A DNA stretch of 64,000 bases from an uncultured Lachnospiraceae bacterium (GCA_934293375.1 CAKQYS010000003.1:62001-126000), one strand, 5' to 3'. Shown: positions 43,875 through 52,740, counted from the stretch's first letter. Numbers and translations: made by a program. Notes: generated by a model not told the origin, from the sequence alone.

Positions 43875-45077
43875 ATGAAATTAAAGCCGGTTATAACAAG
43901 TCTGCTAGAAACGGATATGTATAAGTTCAGTATGGGGCAGGCAATATATCATCAGTTTAGCGATTATAAGACTACATGGACATTTAAGTGCCGCAATGAG
44001 GATGTTCATTTTACGACAGAGATGGTAGAGGAGATTAAGCAACAGATCCGGGCATATTGTGAGCTGCGGTTTACGGAAGAAGAGCTTACATATCTGCATA
44101 GTGTGACATGGATCAAAGGCAGTTATGTGGATTTTTTAAGATTGTGGCATCCAAGGTATGAGGATTTTGAAATCGGTACGGATGGGGATAGTGGATTGTC
44201 GATCGAAACACGTGGGACATGGTTGAATACTTCTATGTATGAGATTCCGACACTGGCAATTGTCAATGAAGTTTATTTCCGGTTAGCATATGATTATGAT
44301 GATCTGTTAGTGAGCTTTCAGAAAAGGCTGGATGAAAAGATTGCGAAGCTTGAGTCTGGGGAACATAATATTGGAGCGTTTAGTGAATTTGGTTTAAGAC
44401 GCCGTTTGTCTGCAGAGGCACAGGAGCTTGCAGTTCGGAAACTGGCTGAGCACAAATACCCTGACTCACAGTTCGTAGGAACTTCTAATGTGTATCTGGC
44501 ATGGAAATATCATTTAAAGCCGGTTGGTACAATGGCACATGAGTGGATCATGTGTGTAGGACAGGGGAATCACAAACATAATCCGGCATACTCTAACTGG
44601 TATGCGTTGGATGCGTGGGTAAAGGAATATGGTATTTTAAATGGTATTGCTCTGACAGATGCGATCACAACAGATTGTTTTTTAAATGATTTTCAGTTGA
44701 CATATGCGACATTGTTCTCAGGTGTCCGTCATGATAGCGGGGATCCGTATGAATGGGGTGAGAAGATGATCTCACATTATGAGAGCCTTGGAATAGATCC
44801 AAAGACAAAGACTTTATTATTCAGTGATGCATTGGATTTTGAGCGAGCAAGTAAGTATTATGCATATTTTCGGAACAGGGCAGGGGTGGCATTTGGAATT
44901 GGGACTTTTATTGCAAATGACACAGATGTGCCGGCGCTCAATATCGTTATGAAAACAACAGCATGCAATGGCATGGATGTTGCGAAGATTTCTGATACGC
45001 CGGGTAAAGGCATGTGTCAGAACCCGGATTATGTCCACTATCTGAAGCGGTGTATTGACTGGCGTATGCGCCATTAG
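43875..45077 (+). CDS. pncB: Nicotinate phosphoribosyltransferase
   Basis: Makes nicotinate mononucleotide from nicotinate and PRPP, using ATP, in the Preiss-Handler route of NAD salvage. The 400-residue protein starts MKLKPVITSLLETDMYKFSM, a typical family start; the frame is open 12 codons upstream but AGGAGG at 43859 region sets 43875. Landmarks are EFGLRRRLSAEAQ (with the conserved Arg pair), FVGTSNVYLA, GTMAHEW and the PRPP site SGVRHDSGDP. With pncA and nadE it can rebuild NAD from nicotinamide, together with a nadD elsewhere. Confidence 0.95.
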   Translation: MKLKPVITSLLETDMYKFSMGQAIYHQFSDYKTTWTFKCRNEDVHFTTEMVEEIKQQIRAYCELRFTEEELTYLHSVTWIKGSYVDFLRLWHPRYEDFEIGTDGDSGLSIETRGTWLNTSMYEIPTLAIVNEVYFRLAYDYDDLLVSFQKRLDEKIAKLESGEHNIGAFSEFGLRRRLSAEAQELAVRKLAEHKYPDSQFVGTSNVYLAWKYHLKPVGTMAHEWIMCVGQGNHKHNPAYSNWYALDAWVKEYGILNGIALTDAITTDCFLNDFQLTYATLFSGVRHDSGDPYEWGEKMISHYESLGIDPKTKTLLFSDALDFERASKYYAYFRNRAGVAFGIGTFIANDTDVPALNIVMKTTACNGMDVAKISDTPGKGMCQNPDYVHYLKRCIDWRMRH

Positions 45078-45134
45078 TTTGTATTGTTAAGTAGATTTCC
45101 AATTGCGCAGAAGCAATTTTAGAAAGGAATCAGC

Positions 45135-45680
45135 ATGAATATAGAATTGTGGATTTTGGATGCCTTGCAGGGGTTACATAGTCCGATTATGGACAGAGTG
45201 ATGGTCGGGATCAGTACACTGGGAAATGCGGGCATGATATGGATCCTGTTGGCAGTTGTATTGCTGATTAGAAAGAAAACGAGACCACTTGGCTGTGTGC
45301 TGGCAGTATCATTGTTTGTGGATGTGATTCTGTGTAATGCAATTCTGAAGAATTTGTTTGCCAGACCGAGACCTTTTACTGTGAACACGATGGTGGATCT
45401 GTTGGTGGCAAAACCGAAAGATTATTCATTTCCATCAGGACATACAGCGGCATCCTTTACGGCTGTGTTTGCATTATGGTGTGCAAAAGAACGGCATGGG
45501 CTATTTTGGAGCACTCTTGGACTTGCAGTTTTGATCGCGTTTTCAAGAATGTATTTATATGTGCATTATCCGACAGATATTCTTGGCGGTGTGCTTGTGG
45601 GAGGTATTGCAGGATATGCCGGTGCGAGGATTGTTGAAATGATTCGAAATAAAGTGATGAAGACTCAAGCAGAGAAGTAA
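45135..45680 (+). CDS. PAP2-family membrane phosphatase
   Basis: A 181-residue membrane protein with five or six hydrophobic helices and the three phosphatidate-phosphatase motifs: KNLFARPRPF, PSGHTAASF and RMYLYVHYPTDILGG. It could dephosphorylate undecaprenyl pyrophosphate (bacitracin resistance, BcrC-like) or another lipid phosphate. The N-terminus matches the BcrC/YbjG group in size. GAAAGGAATCAGC is the ribosome site. The link with the Bce module in this window is only thematic. Confidence 0.88.
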   Translation: MNIELWILDALQGLHSPIMDRVMVGISTLGNAGMIWILLAVVLLIRKKTRPLGCVLAVSLFVDVILCNAILKNLFARPRPFTVNTMVDLLVAKPKDYSFPSGHTAASFTAVFALWCAKERHGLFWSTLGLAVLIAFSRMYLYVHYPTDILGGVLVGGIAGYAGARIVEMIRNKVMKTQAEK

Positions 45681-45716
45681 TGAATAAAAATGTGGATAAC
45701 GAAGGAGGAACTAGTA

Positions 45717-46877
45717 ATGCGTAATGTAACAATTTCAGATGCGATCCGTTATATCGGAGTGGATGACACGACAATTGATTTGTTTGAGAGTCAGTACATA
45801 GTACCAAACGGTGTATCTTATAATTCTTATGTGATCTTAGATGAGAAGATCGCGGTTATGGACACCGTAGATGCGAGAAAAACAGAGGAATGGTTTGCAA
45901 ATTTGGATCAGGTGTTAGATGGAAAGATCCCGGACTATCTTATCGTATCACATCTTGAACCGGATCATTCCGGCAATATCAAACTGTTTGCGGAGAAATA
46001 TCCAAAGACACAGCTGGTGATGAGTGTGAAGGCAAAGGCAATGCTGCCACAGTTTTTTGAGATTGCAGATCTGGACAGCCGTTGTATGACGGTAGCAGAG
46101 GGTGACGAACTGACGCTCGGCGTACATAAGCTCCGTTTTATACTTGCGCCGATGGTGCACTGGCCGGAGGTGATGGTGGAATACGAGAGTACAGAGAAGG
46201 TTCTGTTCTCTGCAGATGGCTTCGGCAAGTTCGGTGCCCTTTCTGTCGATGAGGACTGGGCATGTGAGGCAAGACGATATTACTTTAATATTGTTGGCAA
46301 ATATGGTGCACCGGTACAGACATTACTGAAGAAGGCAGCTGCACTGGATATTCAGACAATCTGTCCGCTGCATGGCCCTATTCTGAAAGAGAATCTGCCG
46401 TATTACATAGGGAAATATCAGACATGGAGCAGTTATGCACCTGAGGATGAGGGTGTTTTGGTGGCATGTGCTTCAATTCATGGCAATACGAAGGTGGCAG
46501 CACAAAAGCTTGTAGAAATATTAAAGAAAAAGGGTGTGAAGGTTGCTTTTACTGATCTGACTAGGGATGATATGGCAGAGGCGATTGAGGATGCATTCCG
46601 ATACAGCAGTATGATTGTAGCCGCTGCGAGCTATGATGGGGGAGTGTTCCCGCCGATGGAGGATTTTCTGCATCGCTTGTCACATAAGATGTATCAGAAC
46701 CGTAAGGTTGGAATTCTGGAAAATGGATCATGGGGTCCAACTGCTGCCAGAAGTATGAAGGCGGTTTTAGATACCATGAAAAATGTGACTGTGTGTGAAA
46801 CGGTAGTGACGATCCGTTCTACGATGAAAGAAGCTGATCTTGCTGCGATGGAGAAGCTGGCAGAGGAGATTTTGTAG
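45717..46877 (+). CDS. Flavodiiron protein (FprA-type oxygen/NO reductase)
   Basis: A 386-residue enzyme reducing oxygen to water (and possibly NO), used by anaerobes for protection. The N-terminal metallo-beta-lactamase-like domain holds the diiron ligands (SHLEPDHSGN, VHWPEVM, SADGFGKFGAL, CPLHGPIL). The C-terminal flavodoxin domain binds FMN (CASIHGNTKVAAQ, AASYDGGVFPPMEDFL, LENGSWGPTAARSM). The start at 45717 follows AAGGAGG; the frame is open nine codons upstream. The gene is followed by two hairpins. Confidence 0.92.
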   Translation: MRNVTISDAIRYIGVDDTTIDLFESQYIVPNGVSYNSYVILDEKIAVMDTVDARKTEEWFANLDQVLDGKIPDYLIVSHLEPDHSGNIKLFAEKYPKTQLVMSVKAKAMLPQFFEIADLDSRCMTVAEGDELTLGVHKLRFILAPMVHWPEVMVEYESTEKVLFSADGFGKFGALSVDEDWACEARRYYFNIVGKYGAPVQTLLKKAAALDIQTICPLHGPILKENLPYYIGKYQTWSSYAPEDEGVLVACASIHGNTKVAAQKLVEILKKKGVKVAFTDLTRDDMAEAIEDAFRYSSMIVAAASYDGGVFPPMEDFLHRLSHKMYQNRKVGILENGSWGPTAARSMKAVLDTMKNVTVCETVVTIRSTMKEADLAAMEKLAEEIL

Positions 46878-46887
46878 GTAAAGTGAT

Positions 46888-46921
46888 GGCTGTTATCATC
46901 AATAAAGACCAGATAACAGCC
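46888..46921 (+). other. Hairpin after the flavodiiron gene
   Basis: GGCTGTTATC (46888-46897) and GATAACAGCC (46912-46921) form a perfect 10-bp stem around 14 bases. It has no immediate T-run, so it is probably an mRNA-stabilising 3' structure rather than a terminator. Confidence 0.5.
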
Positions 46922-46956
46922 AATGACAGGTTTTTATATCGGAGACATTGGATTAT

Positions 46957-46986
46957 AAGAGGGTGAATTGATATCACCCTCTTTTT
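46957..46986. terminator. Terminator between flavodiiron and rpn genes
   Basis: GAGGGTGA (46959-46966) and TCACCCTC (46974-46981), with AA/TT extending the stem, are followed by five Ts. It lies between two convergent genes and may serve both. Confidence 0.85.
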
Positions 46987-47006
46987 CGTGTGTATTGAAG
47001 ATGTGA

Positions 47007-47339
47007 TTATGAATTTTGTGATAAGGAGTATTTTTTCATCAGTTCACGAATCGTAGTTTCATCTTCTTCCAGCATATCTGCGATGTCTGGAATATGCATT
47101 CCTTTGCTGAGTTTAGCTGTGATTAAGGCTACCAATTGTTGCTCAATGCCCTGTTCAATGCCCTGTTCGATACCTTGTTCAATGCCCTGTTCAATGCCCT
47201 GTTCGATGCCCTGTTCGATGCCTTGTTCGATGCCTTGTTCGATTCCCTGTTCGATGCCTTGTTCAATGCCTTGTTTAAAGCCGTCTTCCAGACCTTGTTT
47301 AGTTGCCCGTTCATAGAGAACTTCGCCCCAATTGCACAT
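47007..47339 (-). CDS. Possible intragenic antitoxin (internal start within the Rpn gene)
   Basis: In the same frame as the Rpn gene, CAGGAGG lies 8 bases ahead of ATG 47339 (Met in VNNMCNWGEVLYERATK). Starting there gives a 110-residue protein made of CNWGEVLYERATKQGLEDG, the GIEQ repeats and the C-terminal helix. E. coli Rpn genes are known to encode a shorter C-terminal protein (RpnS) from an internal start that blocks the nuclease; this has the same layout. That the site is used is inference. Confidence 0.55.
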   Translation of the reverse strand: MCNWGEVLYERATKQGLEDGFKQGIEQGIEQGIEQGIEQGIEQGIEQGIEQGIEQGIEQGIEQGIEQQLVALITAKLSKGMHIPDIADMLEEDETTIRELMKKYSLSQNS

Positions 47340-48110
47340 ATTGTTAACCTCCTGTTCTGTATCAGGTATCTCCATTATGAGACCATGTTTTTCTTGTAAT
47401 TGTTTCTTAACTTCTGTTGGTTCCCTTTTAGATACAAGGGTTTCAAGCATCTGGATCAATTCATTACGGGACTCTGCTACATTTTCAGATTCGCGAATGC
47501 GGATGATGTATGCTTCCATTTTGTCAAATTGTTTGTACTGTACATCTTTGCCGTATAGAGTATCCGGTTTGAATGTAAATTTTGTGATCCCATCAGCATC
47601 TTGTGATGCGTCCATACAGATCCATATGCTGGTCACCTTTTTGATATCGTCATAATGATCCTTGGAAAATTCCTGCGTTTTCTGCGCAGAGATCATCCGT
47701 GCCAGATAGTACTGGACACGGTTTTCAATGTGATACTTTAGTCGACCGGGATCTGTTGACTTTTGCGCTTCGAGATTCAGTAGTATTCGGATTGGTTCAT
47801 CACCGTAACAAACAGAAAAACGAATGTCATATCGGATCTCGCCTTCGCCCGGAACCAGATCAACTGTCTGCTCCCCGATATCCCGGTTAAGATTGGAATA
47901 TCCCGGATCCAATCTGGTATCCTGAATGGAAATATCACAGATAGCAGCCATCATAGTCGGCATATCCCAACCGGAAAATTCGTCCATGGTGTGGATCAGT
48001 ATATATGACAGGATCTGTGGATCTGCCAGCAGTCGGCATACATTTTCGTTGTAACGGCGAATCAATTCGTCCGTTGTCTCGACCGATATGGCCAAGCGCG
48101 TTTTGCTCAT
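47007..48110 (-). CDS. Rpn family PD-(D/E)XK nuclease-like protein
   Basis: A 367-residue protein of the Rpn/transposase_31-like family, linked to DNA cleavage, RecA-independent recombination and, in E. coli, phage defence. The nuclease core probably includes EIRYDIRFSVCYGDEPIRIL with LNLEAQKS (the D...ExQ/K pattern) and VQYYLARMISAQ. Residues 278-325 carry 11 exact GIEQ repeats plus a GFKQ. The C-terminus (LEEDETTIRELMKKYS) is helical. The start is ATG 48110, 7 bases after AAAGGAGG; ATGs at 48116 and upstream fit less well. An in-frame internal start with a strong ribosome site lies at 47339. Confidence 0.85.
   Translation of the reverse strand: MSKTRLAISVETTDELIRRYNENVCRLLADPQILSYILIHTMDEFSGWDMPTMMAAICDISIQDTRLDPGYSNLNRDIGEQTVDLVPGEGEIRYDIRFSVCYGDEPIRILLNLEAQKSTDPGRLKYHIENRVQYYLARMISAQKTQEFSKDHYDDIKKVTSIWICMDASQDADGITKFTFKPDTLYGKDVQYKQFDKMEAYIIRIRESENVAESRNELIQMLETLVSKREPTEVKKQLQEKHGLIMEIPDTEQEVNNMCNWGEVLYERATKQGLEDGFKQGIEQGIEQGIEQGIEQGIEQGIEQGIEQGIEQGIEQGIEQGIEQQLVALITAKLSKGMHIPDIADMLEEDETTIRELMKKYSLSQNS
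47139..47270. repeat. Eleven 12-bp repeats coding GIEQ in the Rpn gene
   Basis: Eleven consecutive 12-base units (on this strand like CTGTTCAATGCC) encode GIEQ on the minus strand, preceded there by a diverged unit GFKQ (47271-47282). The units differ at silent positions, so the array is not a brand-new expansion, but its length could vary by slippage in multiples of 12 without frameshift. Confidence 0.9.
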
Positions 48111-48143
48111 GTGCATTCCTCCTTTGATATCAGGAGACAACAT

Positions 48144-48403
48144 GAGTCAATTATCCCCTGTTTTTATTGTGATAAATGTGGAACAAAAGCAGAGAATAAT
48201 ATAATATTAAAAGATATCAATTATGGGATGACGACTCAGCCGGATATGCGAATCCGTTCGTCTGCAAATGAAAATCTGCTTTGAATGCATTTTAACATAT
48301 CATGTATAAAAAAGCAAGCAATTTATATATTGTATTTTAAATTTATGGGGCGGGAAATCAATACTACGAAGGAAAGTGTGAGAAAAATTATAGCAACGCT
48401 CAC
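48144..48403. other. Intergenic region between divergent rpn and tetR genes
   Basis: I see no gene here. It is AT-rich. A nested hairpin lies at 48230-48262: GACGA/TCGTC outside and CGGAT/ATCCG inside. Possible promoters for rpn are not clear. Confidence 0.5.
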
Positions 48404-48432
48404 TTGACGCTTTATTGGTTTCCCATTACAAT
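48404..48432 (+). promoter_or_regulatory. Promoter of the tetR-maf-gre-jet operon
   Basis: TTGACG (48404-48409) and TACAAT (48427-48432) are 17 bases apart, about 55 bases ahead of the tetR start. No clean palindromic TetR operator is visible around it. Confidence 0.72.
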
Positions 48433-48485
48433 AGAAATGAGACTTTTTGTCTCGGGGGAAATACAAAAGAGTGAGGAAGGCAAAC

Positions 48486-49172
48486 ATGAGAGATCCGGTT
48501 AAAGTAAAGAAAGAGATGGAAGAGAAGGATCAAATAATATTAGAAGCAGCATTTCAAATATTTGTGGAGAAGAAGATAGAAGCAGTTAGTATGGATGAGA
48601 TTGCCAGAGCTGCGAATGTGGGAAGAGCAACATTGTTCAGACATTATGCCAGTAAACCGGAACTGGTAATTGCTGTGAATACGAAGCAGTGGGGAGATTA
48701 TCTGAGTGCAGTGGATGCGGTTCGTCCAATTTCTTCCATTCATGAGATTCCTGCTATTGACAGATTGATTTTCACAATGGACAGTTATATTGATATGTAT
48801 CAAAAGCGTAAGGATCTGCTGCAGTTTAATGATAATTTCAATCATTATGTGAGCCATGCAGGGAGAAATCACGAAAAGCTGCAAGGGTTCCATAACTCTT
48901 TGTATTCCGCAGATACAAGATTCCGTTTAATGTTTGAAAAGGCGAAGGAAGATCATACATTCCGGACAGATATCCCACGGGAGCAGTTCTTCCGCGTGAC
49001 GGTACACACGATGATGACGGCCTGTGCGTATTATGCAGGTGGTTTTATCTGGGGTTCGGAAGAGAATAGAGATTATACGGATGAATTGGTATTATTAAAG
49101 GATATGATTCTCGGATATGCAACAGCAGGAAACTGTAAGAAGAAATATCATAAGGAGTCTGCCGGAAAATGA
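48486..49172 (+). CDS. TetR family transcriptional regulator
   Basis: A 228-residue repressor with the usual N-terminal HTH: KKEMEEKDQIILEAAFQIF, then VSMDEIARAANVGRATLFRHY. The C-terminal ligand-binding part has aromatic residues (FNHYVSHAG, ACAYYAGGFIWG). The frame is open 13 codons upstream, but GTGAGGAAGGCAAAC supports ATG 48486. It starts an apparent six-gene operon (maf, gre-like, three SMC-system genes) with small gaps, so it may control the whole operon as well as itself. The ligand is unknown. Confidence 0.9.
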   Translation: MRDPVKVKKEMEEKDQIILEAAFQIFVEKKIEAVSMDEIARAANVGRATLFRHYASKPELVIAVNTKQWGDYLSAVDAVRPISSIHEIPAIDRLIFTMDSYIDMYQKRKDLLQFNDNFNHYVSHAGRNHEKLQGFHNSLYSADTRFRLMFEKAKEDHTFRTDIPREQFFRVTVHTMMTACAYYAGGFIWGSEENRDYTDELVLLKDMILGYATAGNCKKKYHKESAGK

Positions 49173-49203
49173 AATTCCTGATATGGAAAGTGAGGAAGTA
49201 TAG

Positions 49204-49845
49204 ATGAAGGCGTTAATTCATGCAAAGACAATGCCTTACCGTGTGATCCTGGCATCTAAGTCTCCCCGTAGAAGAGAGCTGCTGGCAAAATTGGGGTTCC
49301 CTTATGAGGTGATACCTGCACGGGGAGAGGAAGAGCATACGGGGAATGATTTTTGTGAACTGGCGATGCATCTGGCAAAGCAGAAGGCATTGGAGGTTTA
49401 TGAAATGGTGAACGAGCAGGGTGATACACGAACACCGCTGCTTGTGATTGGTGCGGATACGATCGTGGTGTATCAGAATGAACTGTTATGCAAGCCAAAA
49501 GATGCGAAAGATGCGTTCCGGATGCTTTCCATGTTGTCAGGTAATACGCATAAAGTATATACAGGCGTGAGTTTTTGCTTCCATACAGAAGATGCTCCGG
49601 ATGTGATGCAAACACATACATTTGTAGAGTGCACAGATGTTATGTTTGAGGAACTGACAGCACCGGAGATTGATGCGTACATCGCAAGTGGAGATCCGTT
49701 TGACAAGGCAGGTGCATATGGTATTCAAGGAGAGTTTGCGATTCATGTGAAGGGAATCTGTGGCGATTATAATAATGTCGTAGGGCTTCCGATTGCAAGG
49801 GTATATCATGAGCTTCGGAAATTGAATATATTATATTTTATGTAG
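49204..49845 (+). CDS. maf: Maf family nucleotide pyrophosphatase
   Basis: A 213-residue house-cleaning pyrophosphatase that hydrolyses non-canonical or pyrimidine nucleoside triphosphates (dTTP/UTP type in related proteins) and has been linked to septum formation. Landmarks: ILASKSPRRRELLAKLGFPY at the start, a long acidic stretch with GADTIVVY, a KPKDAKDAFRML segment and the GDYNNVVGLP end. It is 31 bases after tetR and 18 before the gre-like gene. Probably dTTP/UTP-active, but this is from family only. Confidence 0.9.
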   Translation: MKALIHAKTMPYRVILASKSPRRRELLAKLGFPYEVIPARGEEEHTGNDFCELAMHLAKQKALEVYEMVNEQGDTRTPLLVIGADTIVVYQNELLCKPKDAKDAFRMLSMLSGNTHKVYTGVSFCFHTEDAPDVMQTHTFVECTDVMFEELTAPEIDAYIASGDPFDKAGAYGIQGEFAIHVKGICGDYNNVVGLPIARVYHELRKLNILYFM

Positions 49846-49863
49846 CAAAATGGGGTGAAATTT

Positions 49864-50367
49864 ATGTATCATGAATTGACAGAGACTGATATCAAGAAGA
49901 TGGAGGAAGAGATTGAACATCGCAAGGTTGTGGTCAGAAAGCAGCTTTTAGAGGCGGTGAAGGAGGCAAGAGCGCAGGGAGACCTAAGTGAGAATTTTGA
50001 GTATTATGCTGCAAAGCGTGAGAAGAATAAAAATGAGAGTCGTATCCGCTATTTAGAGCGGGAGATCCGGACGGCGAAGATGATCGAAGATACCTCGAAG
50101 GAAGATGAAATCGGATTATTTAATACAGTTACCCTTTATTATGAGGATGACGATGAGGAGGAAACGGTCAAAATCGTGACGAGTCTCAGAGTGGATGCAA
50201 TGGTTGGAAAGATCAGCAATGTTTCTCCGATTGGCAAAGCAATCATGGGACATAAGGTTGGTGACCGTGTATTTGTAGAGGTTTCAAAAGGAAATGGCTA
50301 TTATGTGGTGATTCGAAAGATAGAGAAGACGGTAGATGACGGTTCAGATGAACTTCGGGAGTTCTAA
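49864..50367 (+). CDS. GreA/GreB family transcript cleavage factor
   Basis: A 167-residue protein with the two Gre domains. The N-terminal coiled coil carries the acidic-tip region EARAQGDLSENFEYYAAKRE, nearly identical to GreA in style. The C-terminal globular domain has SPIGKAIMGHKVGDRVFVEV. Gre factors rescue backtracked RNA polymerase. It is a little long in the middle (YYEDDDEEETVKIV, acidic). ATG 49864 is chosen over GTG 49855 because GGGG is well spaced to it. Co-location with an SMC-like system is unusual; it may be a second Gre of the genome. Confidence 0.88.
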   Translation: MYHELTETDIKKMEEEIEHRKVVVRKQLLEAVKEARAQGDLSENFEYYAAKREKNKNESRIRYLEREIRTAKMIEDTSKEDEIGLFNTVTLYYEDDDEEETVKIVTSLRVDAMVGKISNVSPIGKAIMGHKVGDRVFVEVSKGNGYYVVIRKIEKTVDDGSDELREF

Positions 50368-50388
50368 GAAATCCGGACAGGAGAGAAT

Positions 50389-52008
50389 ATGGCAGCACTA
50401 AAGCATGTAATGATCAATGATATCATAGAGGATCAGAATATCCGGATGCAGAATTTACGGAAGTATTATCCGTTTTTTTGTCTGTGCGATACTGCATTTT
50501 CCCAGTATAGGGAGGGCAGATATGCAAGGCTTGATATGGGATATATCACGATGGCGACTCTACGGTTTTTCATTAATGAGAATAATTTTAATGAGAGGGA
50601 GGTCACATACGGTCAGTATGAGACCTTCTTAATTGAGCTGTTACGACGGGATTACGATCTGAAGGAGACCCCGGAAGAGGAGCGTGCATTAGCAGCATAT
50701 ATATTTGATAAGATCAAGAATGATGGACGAGCATTTGAATTCACTTTCTATGACCCGGATACAAAACAGAACAAGACGGCACGTGTAAAGTATATTGACA
50801 GTCATATTGTAGATGGCGAGGTCAGGTATCATATTACCTCAGAAGGTATCGAGTTCTATCTGGATACAAAGGAGATGAAGGAGGAGAGCAAGATCAGTGT
50901 ACAGCAGCTTCTGCTGGGCAAGCTGATCACGGCAAAGAACTTCAAGGGCGGCATCGAAGTGGTCAAGCGGATCAACAGCGAGGTGAGCAAGCTCATTTAT
51001 GAAAAGCAGGAAGTATTGCATATCTTGAACTACGATGTGTTTGCGGGTGCAAAAGCCTGCGAGGATTATATGGAAACAGCAGCAAGATGGTTTGAACAGG
51101 AACAAAAGCTGTTTACAAAGAACCAACAGCTGATCGAGCAGGCATTAAAAACAGCGACGGGTGACCGTGATGCAGAGGGCAGGGATGAGTTTTATAAATC
51201 ATTAGAGGATATTCATACCCTAGAGACAGAGCTTAAGAAGACGATCAAGAAACATAGTGATCTGATCGGGGAAACGATTGCTTTGCAGAGTGCATCGGAT
51301 AAGATTATCAGTAGAGCGAAGTTTCGAAAACTTCGAAATGTATTTGATTTTAAGGAAAGTCTGTTAAAGGTGCAGAAACAGGATCATCCTGCACTTATGG
51401 GAAATGTTCTGGCACCATTGTTTGCACCGCGGCTCAAGAAGACATTTACTGTCAGAGAGATTGATAATATGCTGACATACAGGCAGGATATGTCAGATCC
51501 GGGTGAGAAGATTATAAAGGAAACATTTGATCAGGATTTTGTATATGAAGATGAGCTGGTGGATCAGAGGATTGCAAGAAACTATGAACGCATTTTTATG
51601 GTGCTTCTTGATCAGCTTATGAAGAAACATACATTAGATTTGAACATACTCAACGGTATATTAGAGATTAAGTTTGGAGAAGAGCTTTTTGTCAACGGTG
51701 ATTATTATGGATTTCTGTCGCATTTGTCTCAGAAACACTGTTATGATATGGCGAAACTGTTAGAACGGCAGGATACTTTCCTAGAGGGGATTATCAGTGA
51801 CAGTATGACTGAAAATGAGAGGGCCAGGTATGGAAATATGGTATTTGAGATTTCATTTTTACCGCAAGAGAAAATCAATTTAAGCAGCTATGTGACAGAG
51901 GTAAAAAAGGCGAGAGGACAGACCTTGCCTAGAGAGCAGATGCTTGCAGGGGACGAGCGGTTTGTCGTTACGAATATGCGGTTTTCATTGATTGAGGAGG
52001 GAGTATAG
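50389..52008 (+). CDS. JetA-like (DUF5716) kleisin-type subunit of an SMC/Wadjet-like complex
   Basis: A 539-residue helical protein resembling Wadjet JetA (DUF5716), the kleisin-like subunit comparable to MukF. I recognise it from the start (KHVMINDIIEDQNIRMQNL, KYYPFFCLCDTAFSQYREG) and the helical stretch SKISVQQLLLGKLITAKNFK. In known Wadjet systems JetA bridges the heads of JetC. It ends one base before the next gene, so the two are translated together. Only the gene family and context support the role. Confidence 0.72.
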   Translation: MAALKHVMINDIIEDQNIRMQNLRKYYPFFCLCDTAFSQYREGRYARLDMGYITMATLRFFINENNFNEREVTYGQYETFLIELLRRDYDLKETPEEERALAAYIFDKIKNDGRAFEFTFYDPDTKQNKTARVKYIDSHIVDGEVRYHITSEGIEFYLDTKEMKEESKISVQQLLLGKLITAKNFKGGIEVVKRINSEVSKLIYEKQEVLHILNYDVFAGAKACEDYMETAARWFEQEQKLFTKNQQLIEQALKTATGDRDAEGRDEFYKSLEDIHTLETELKKTIKKHSDLIGETIALQSASDKIISRAKFRKLRNVFDFKESLLKVQKQDHPALMGNVLAPLFAPRLKKTFTVREIDNMLTYRQDMSDPGEKIIKETFDQDFVYEDELVDQRIARNYERIFMVLLDQLMKKHTLDLNILNGILEIKFGEELFVNGDYYGFLSHLSQKHCYDMAKLLERQDTFLEGIISDSMTENERARYGNMVFEISFLPQEKINLSSYVTEVKKARGQTLPREQMLAGDERFVVTNMRFSLIEEGV

Positions 52009-52009
52009 G

Positions 52010-52726
52010 ATGGACAGTCGAAATCTGGATAAGGCATTGGATATCTATGCGAAGCTGATCATGGGCGAAGAAGTCAGGAAAGGTGATCGGGAAAATGGGC
52101 ATCTGTATGACGAATATTTTCAGAATGCAGAAGTGTATGAGATTACCGGACAGATCATGAAGAAGCTGAACCTTACAATATATGAGTATCAGGATGCATT
52201 GTATCTGACAGCGGGAGAGGGAAATCATGTTTTCGGTTATACCAACGAGGAACTGAAACGGATCATGGGACTGCGGTATAATAAAGAGCTTTATCTGGTT
52301 TATTATATTATATATCAGGTTTTGTTGTCGTTTTATAATGACTCAGCAGCGTATCAGTTTCAGGAATTCGTGAAGTTGGAAAATGTGTTGGATGAGGTGT
52401 CAAAGTCTCTGACGGGTATTCTCAAGGAACTGTCTATCTACAATATGGATCAAGTGGAGGAAAACAGTTTTAAGACGATCGCACTGTTGTGGGATGAGTT
52501 GCCGACCGCCTCAAAGGAAGACCGGGATAAGCTGCGTGCATCGAGAAATTCTCGCGCGGGATTATGTAAGATCGCATTCAATTTCCTGCTGTCACAGGGA
52601 TTGTTTTTAGAGGTAGAAGACCGGTATTATCCGACCGACCGGTTTAAAGCATTGGTTGAGAATTATTTTGAGGAATACAGAGGACGGCTTTATGAGGTAT
52701 TATCAGGGGTGTCTGAGAATGAGTAG
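52010..52726 (+). CDS. JetB-like (DUF6063) subunit of an SMC/Wadjet-like complex
   Basis: A 238-residue protein likely equal to JetB/MukE, a KITE-type winged-helix dimer on the kleisin. Visible features: acidic N-terminus (LDKALDIYAKLIMGEEVRKG), GEGNHVFGYTNEELKRIMGL and an end with winged-helix character (LFLEVEDRYYPTDRFKALVEN). I recall this family as DUF6063; the JetB role is inferred from its place between the JetA- and JetC-like genes. GGAGGGAGTATAGG is the ribosome site; it lies in the end of the previous gene. Confidence 0.68.
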   Translation: MDSRNLDKALDIYAKLIMGEEVRKGDRENGHLYDEYFQNAEVYEITGQIMKKLNLTIYEYQDALYLTAGEGNHVFGYTNEELKRIMGLRYNKELYLVYYIIYQVLLSFYNDSAAYQFQEFVKLENVLDEVSKSLTGILKELSIYNMDQVEENSFKTIALLWDELPTASKEDRDKLRASRNSRAGLCKIAFNFLLSQGLFLEVEDRYYPTDRFKALVENYFEEYRGRLYEVLSGVSENE

Positions 52727-52740
52727 AAAGGAGAAGCAGG

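Noticed and set aside
47139..47282. Possible CRISPR-like array
   Set aside because: The 12-bp units are contiguous without spacers and code for GIEQ in frame.
47083..47399. Open frames on the + strand with repeated CSMP or NALF-like units
   Set aside because: These are the complementary readings of the GIEQ 12-bp repeat array of the Rpn gene, so their regularity is automatic.
48230..48262. Hairpin in the rpn-tetR gap considered as a TetR operator
   Set aside because: It is 140 bases upstream of the -35 box and has the form of a nested RNA hairpin; no second copy near the promoter.
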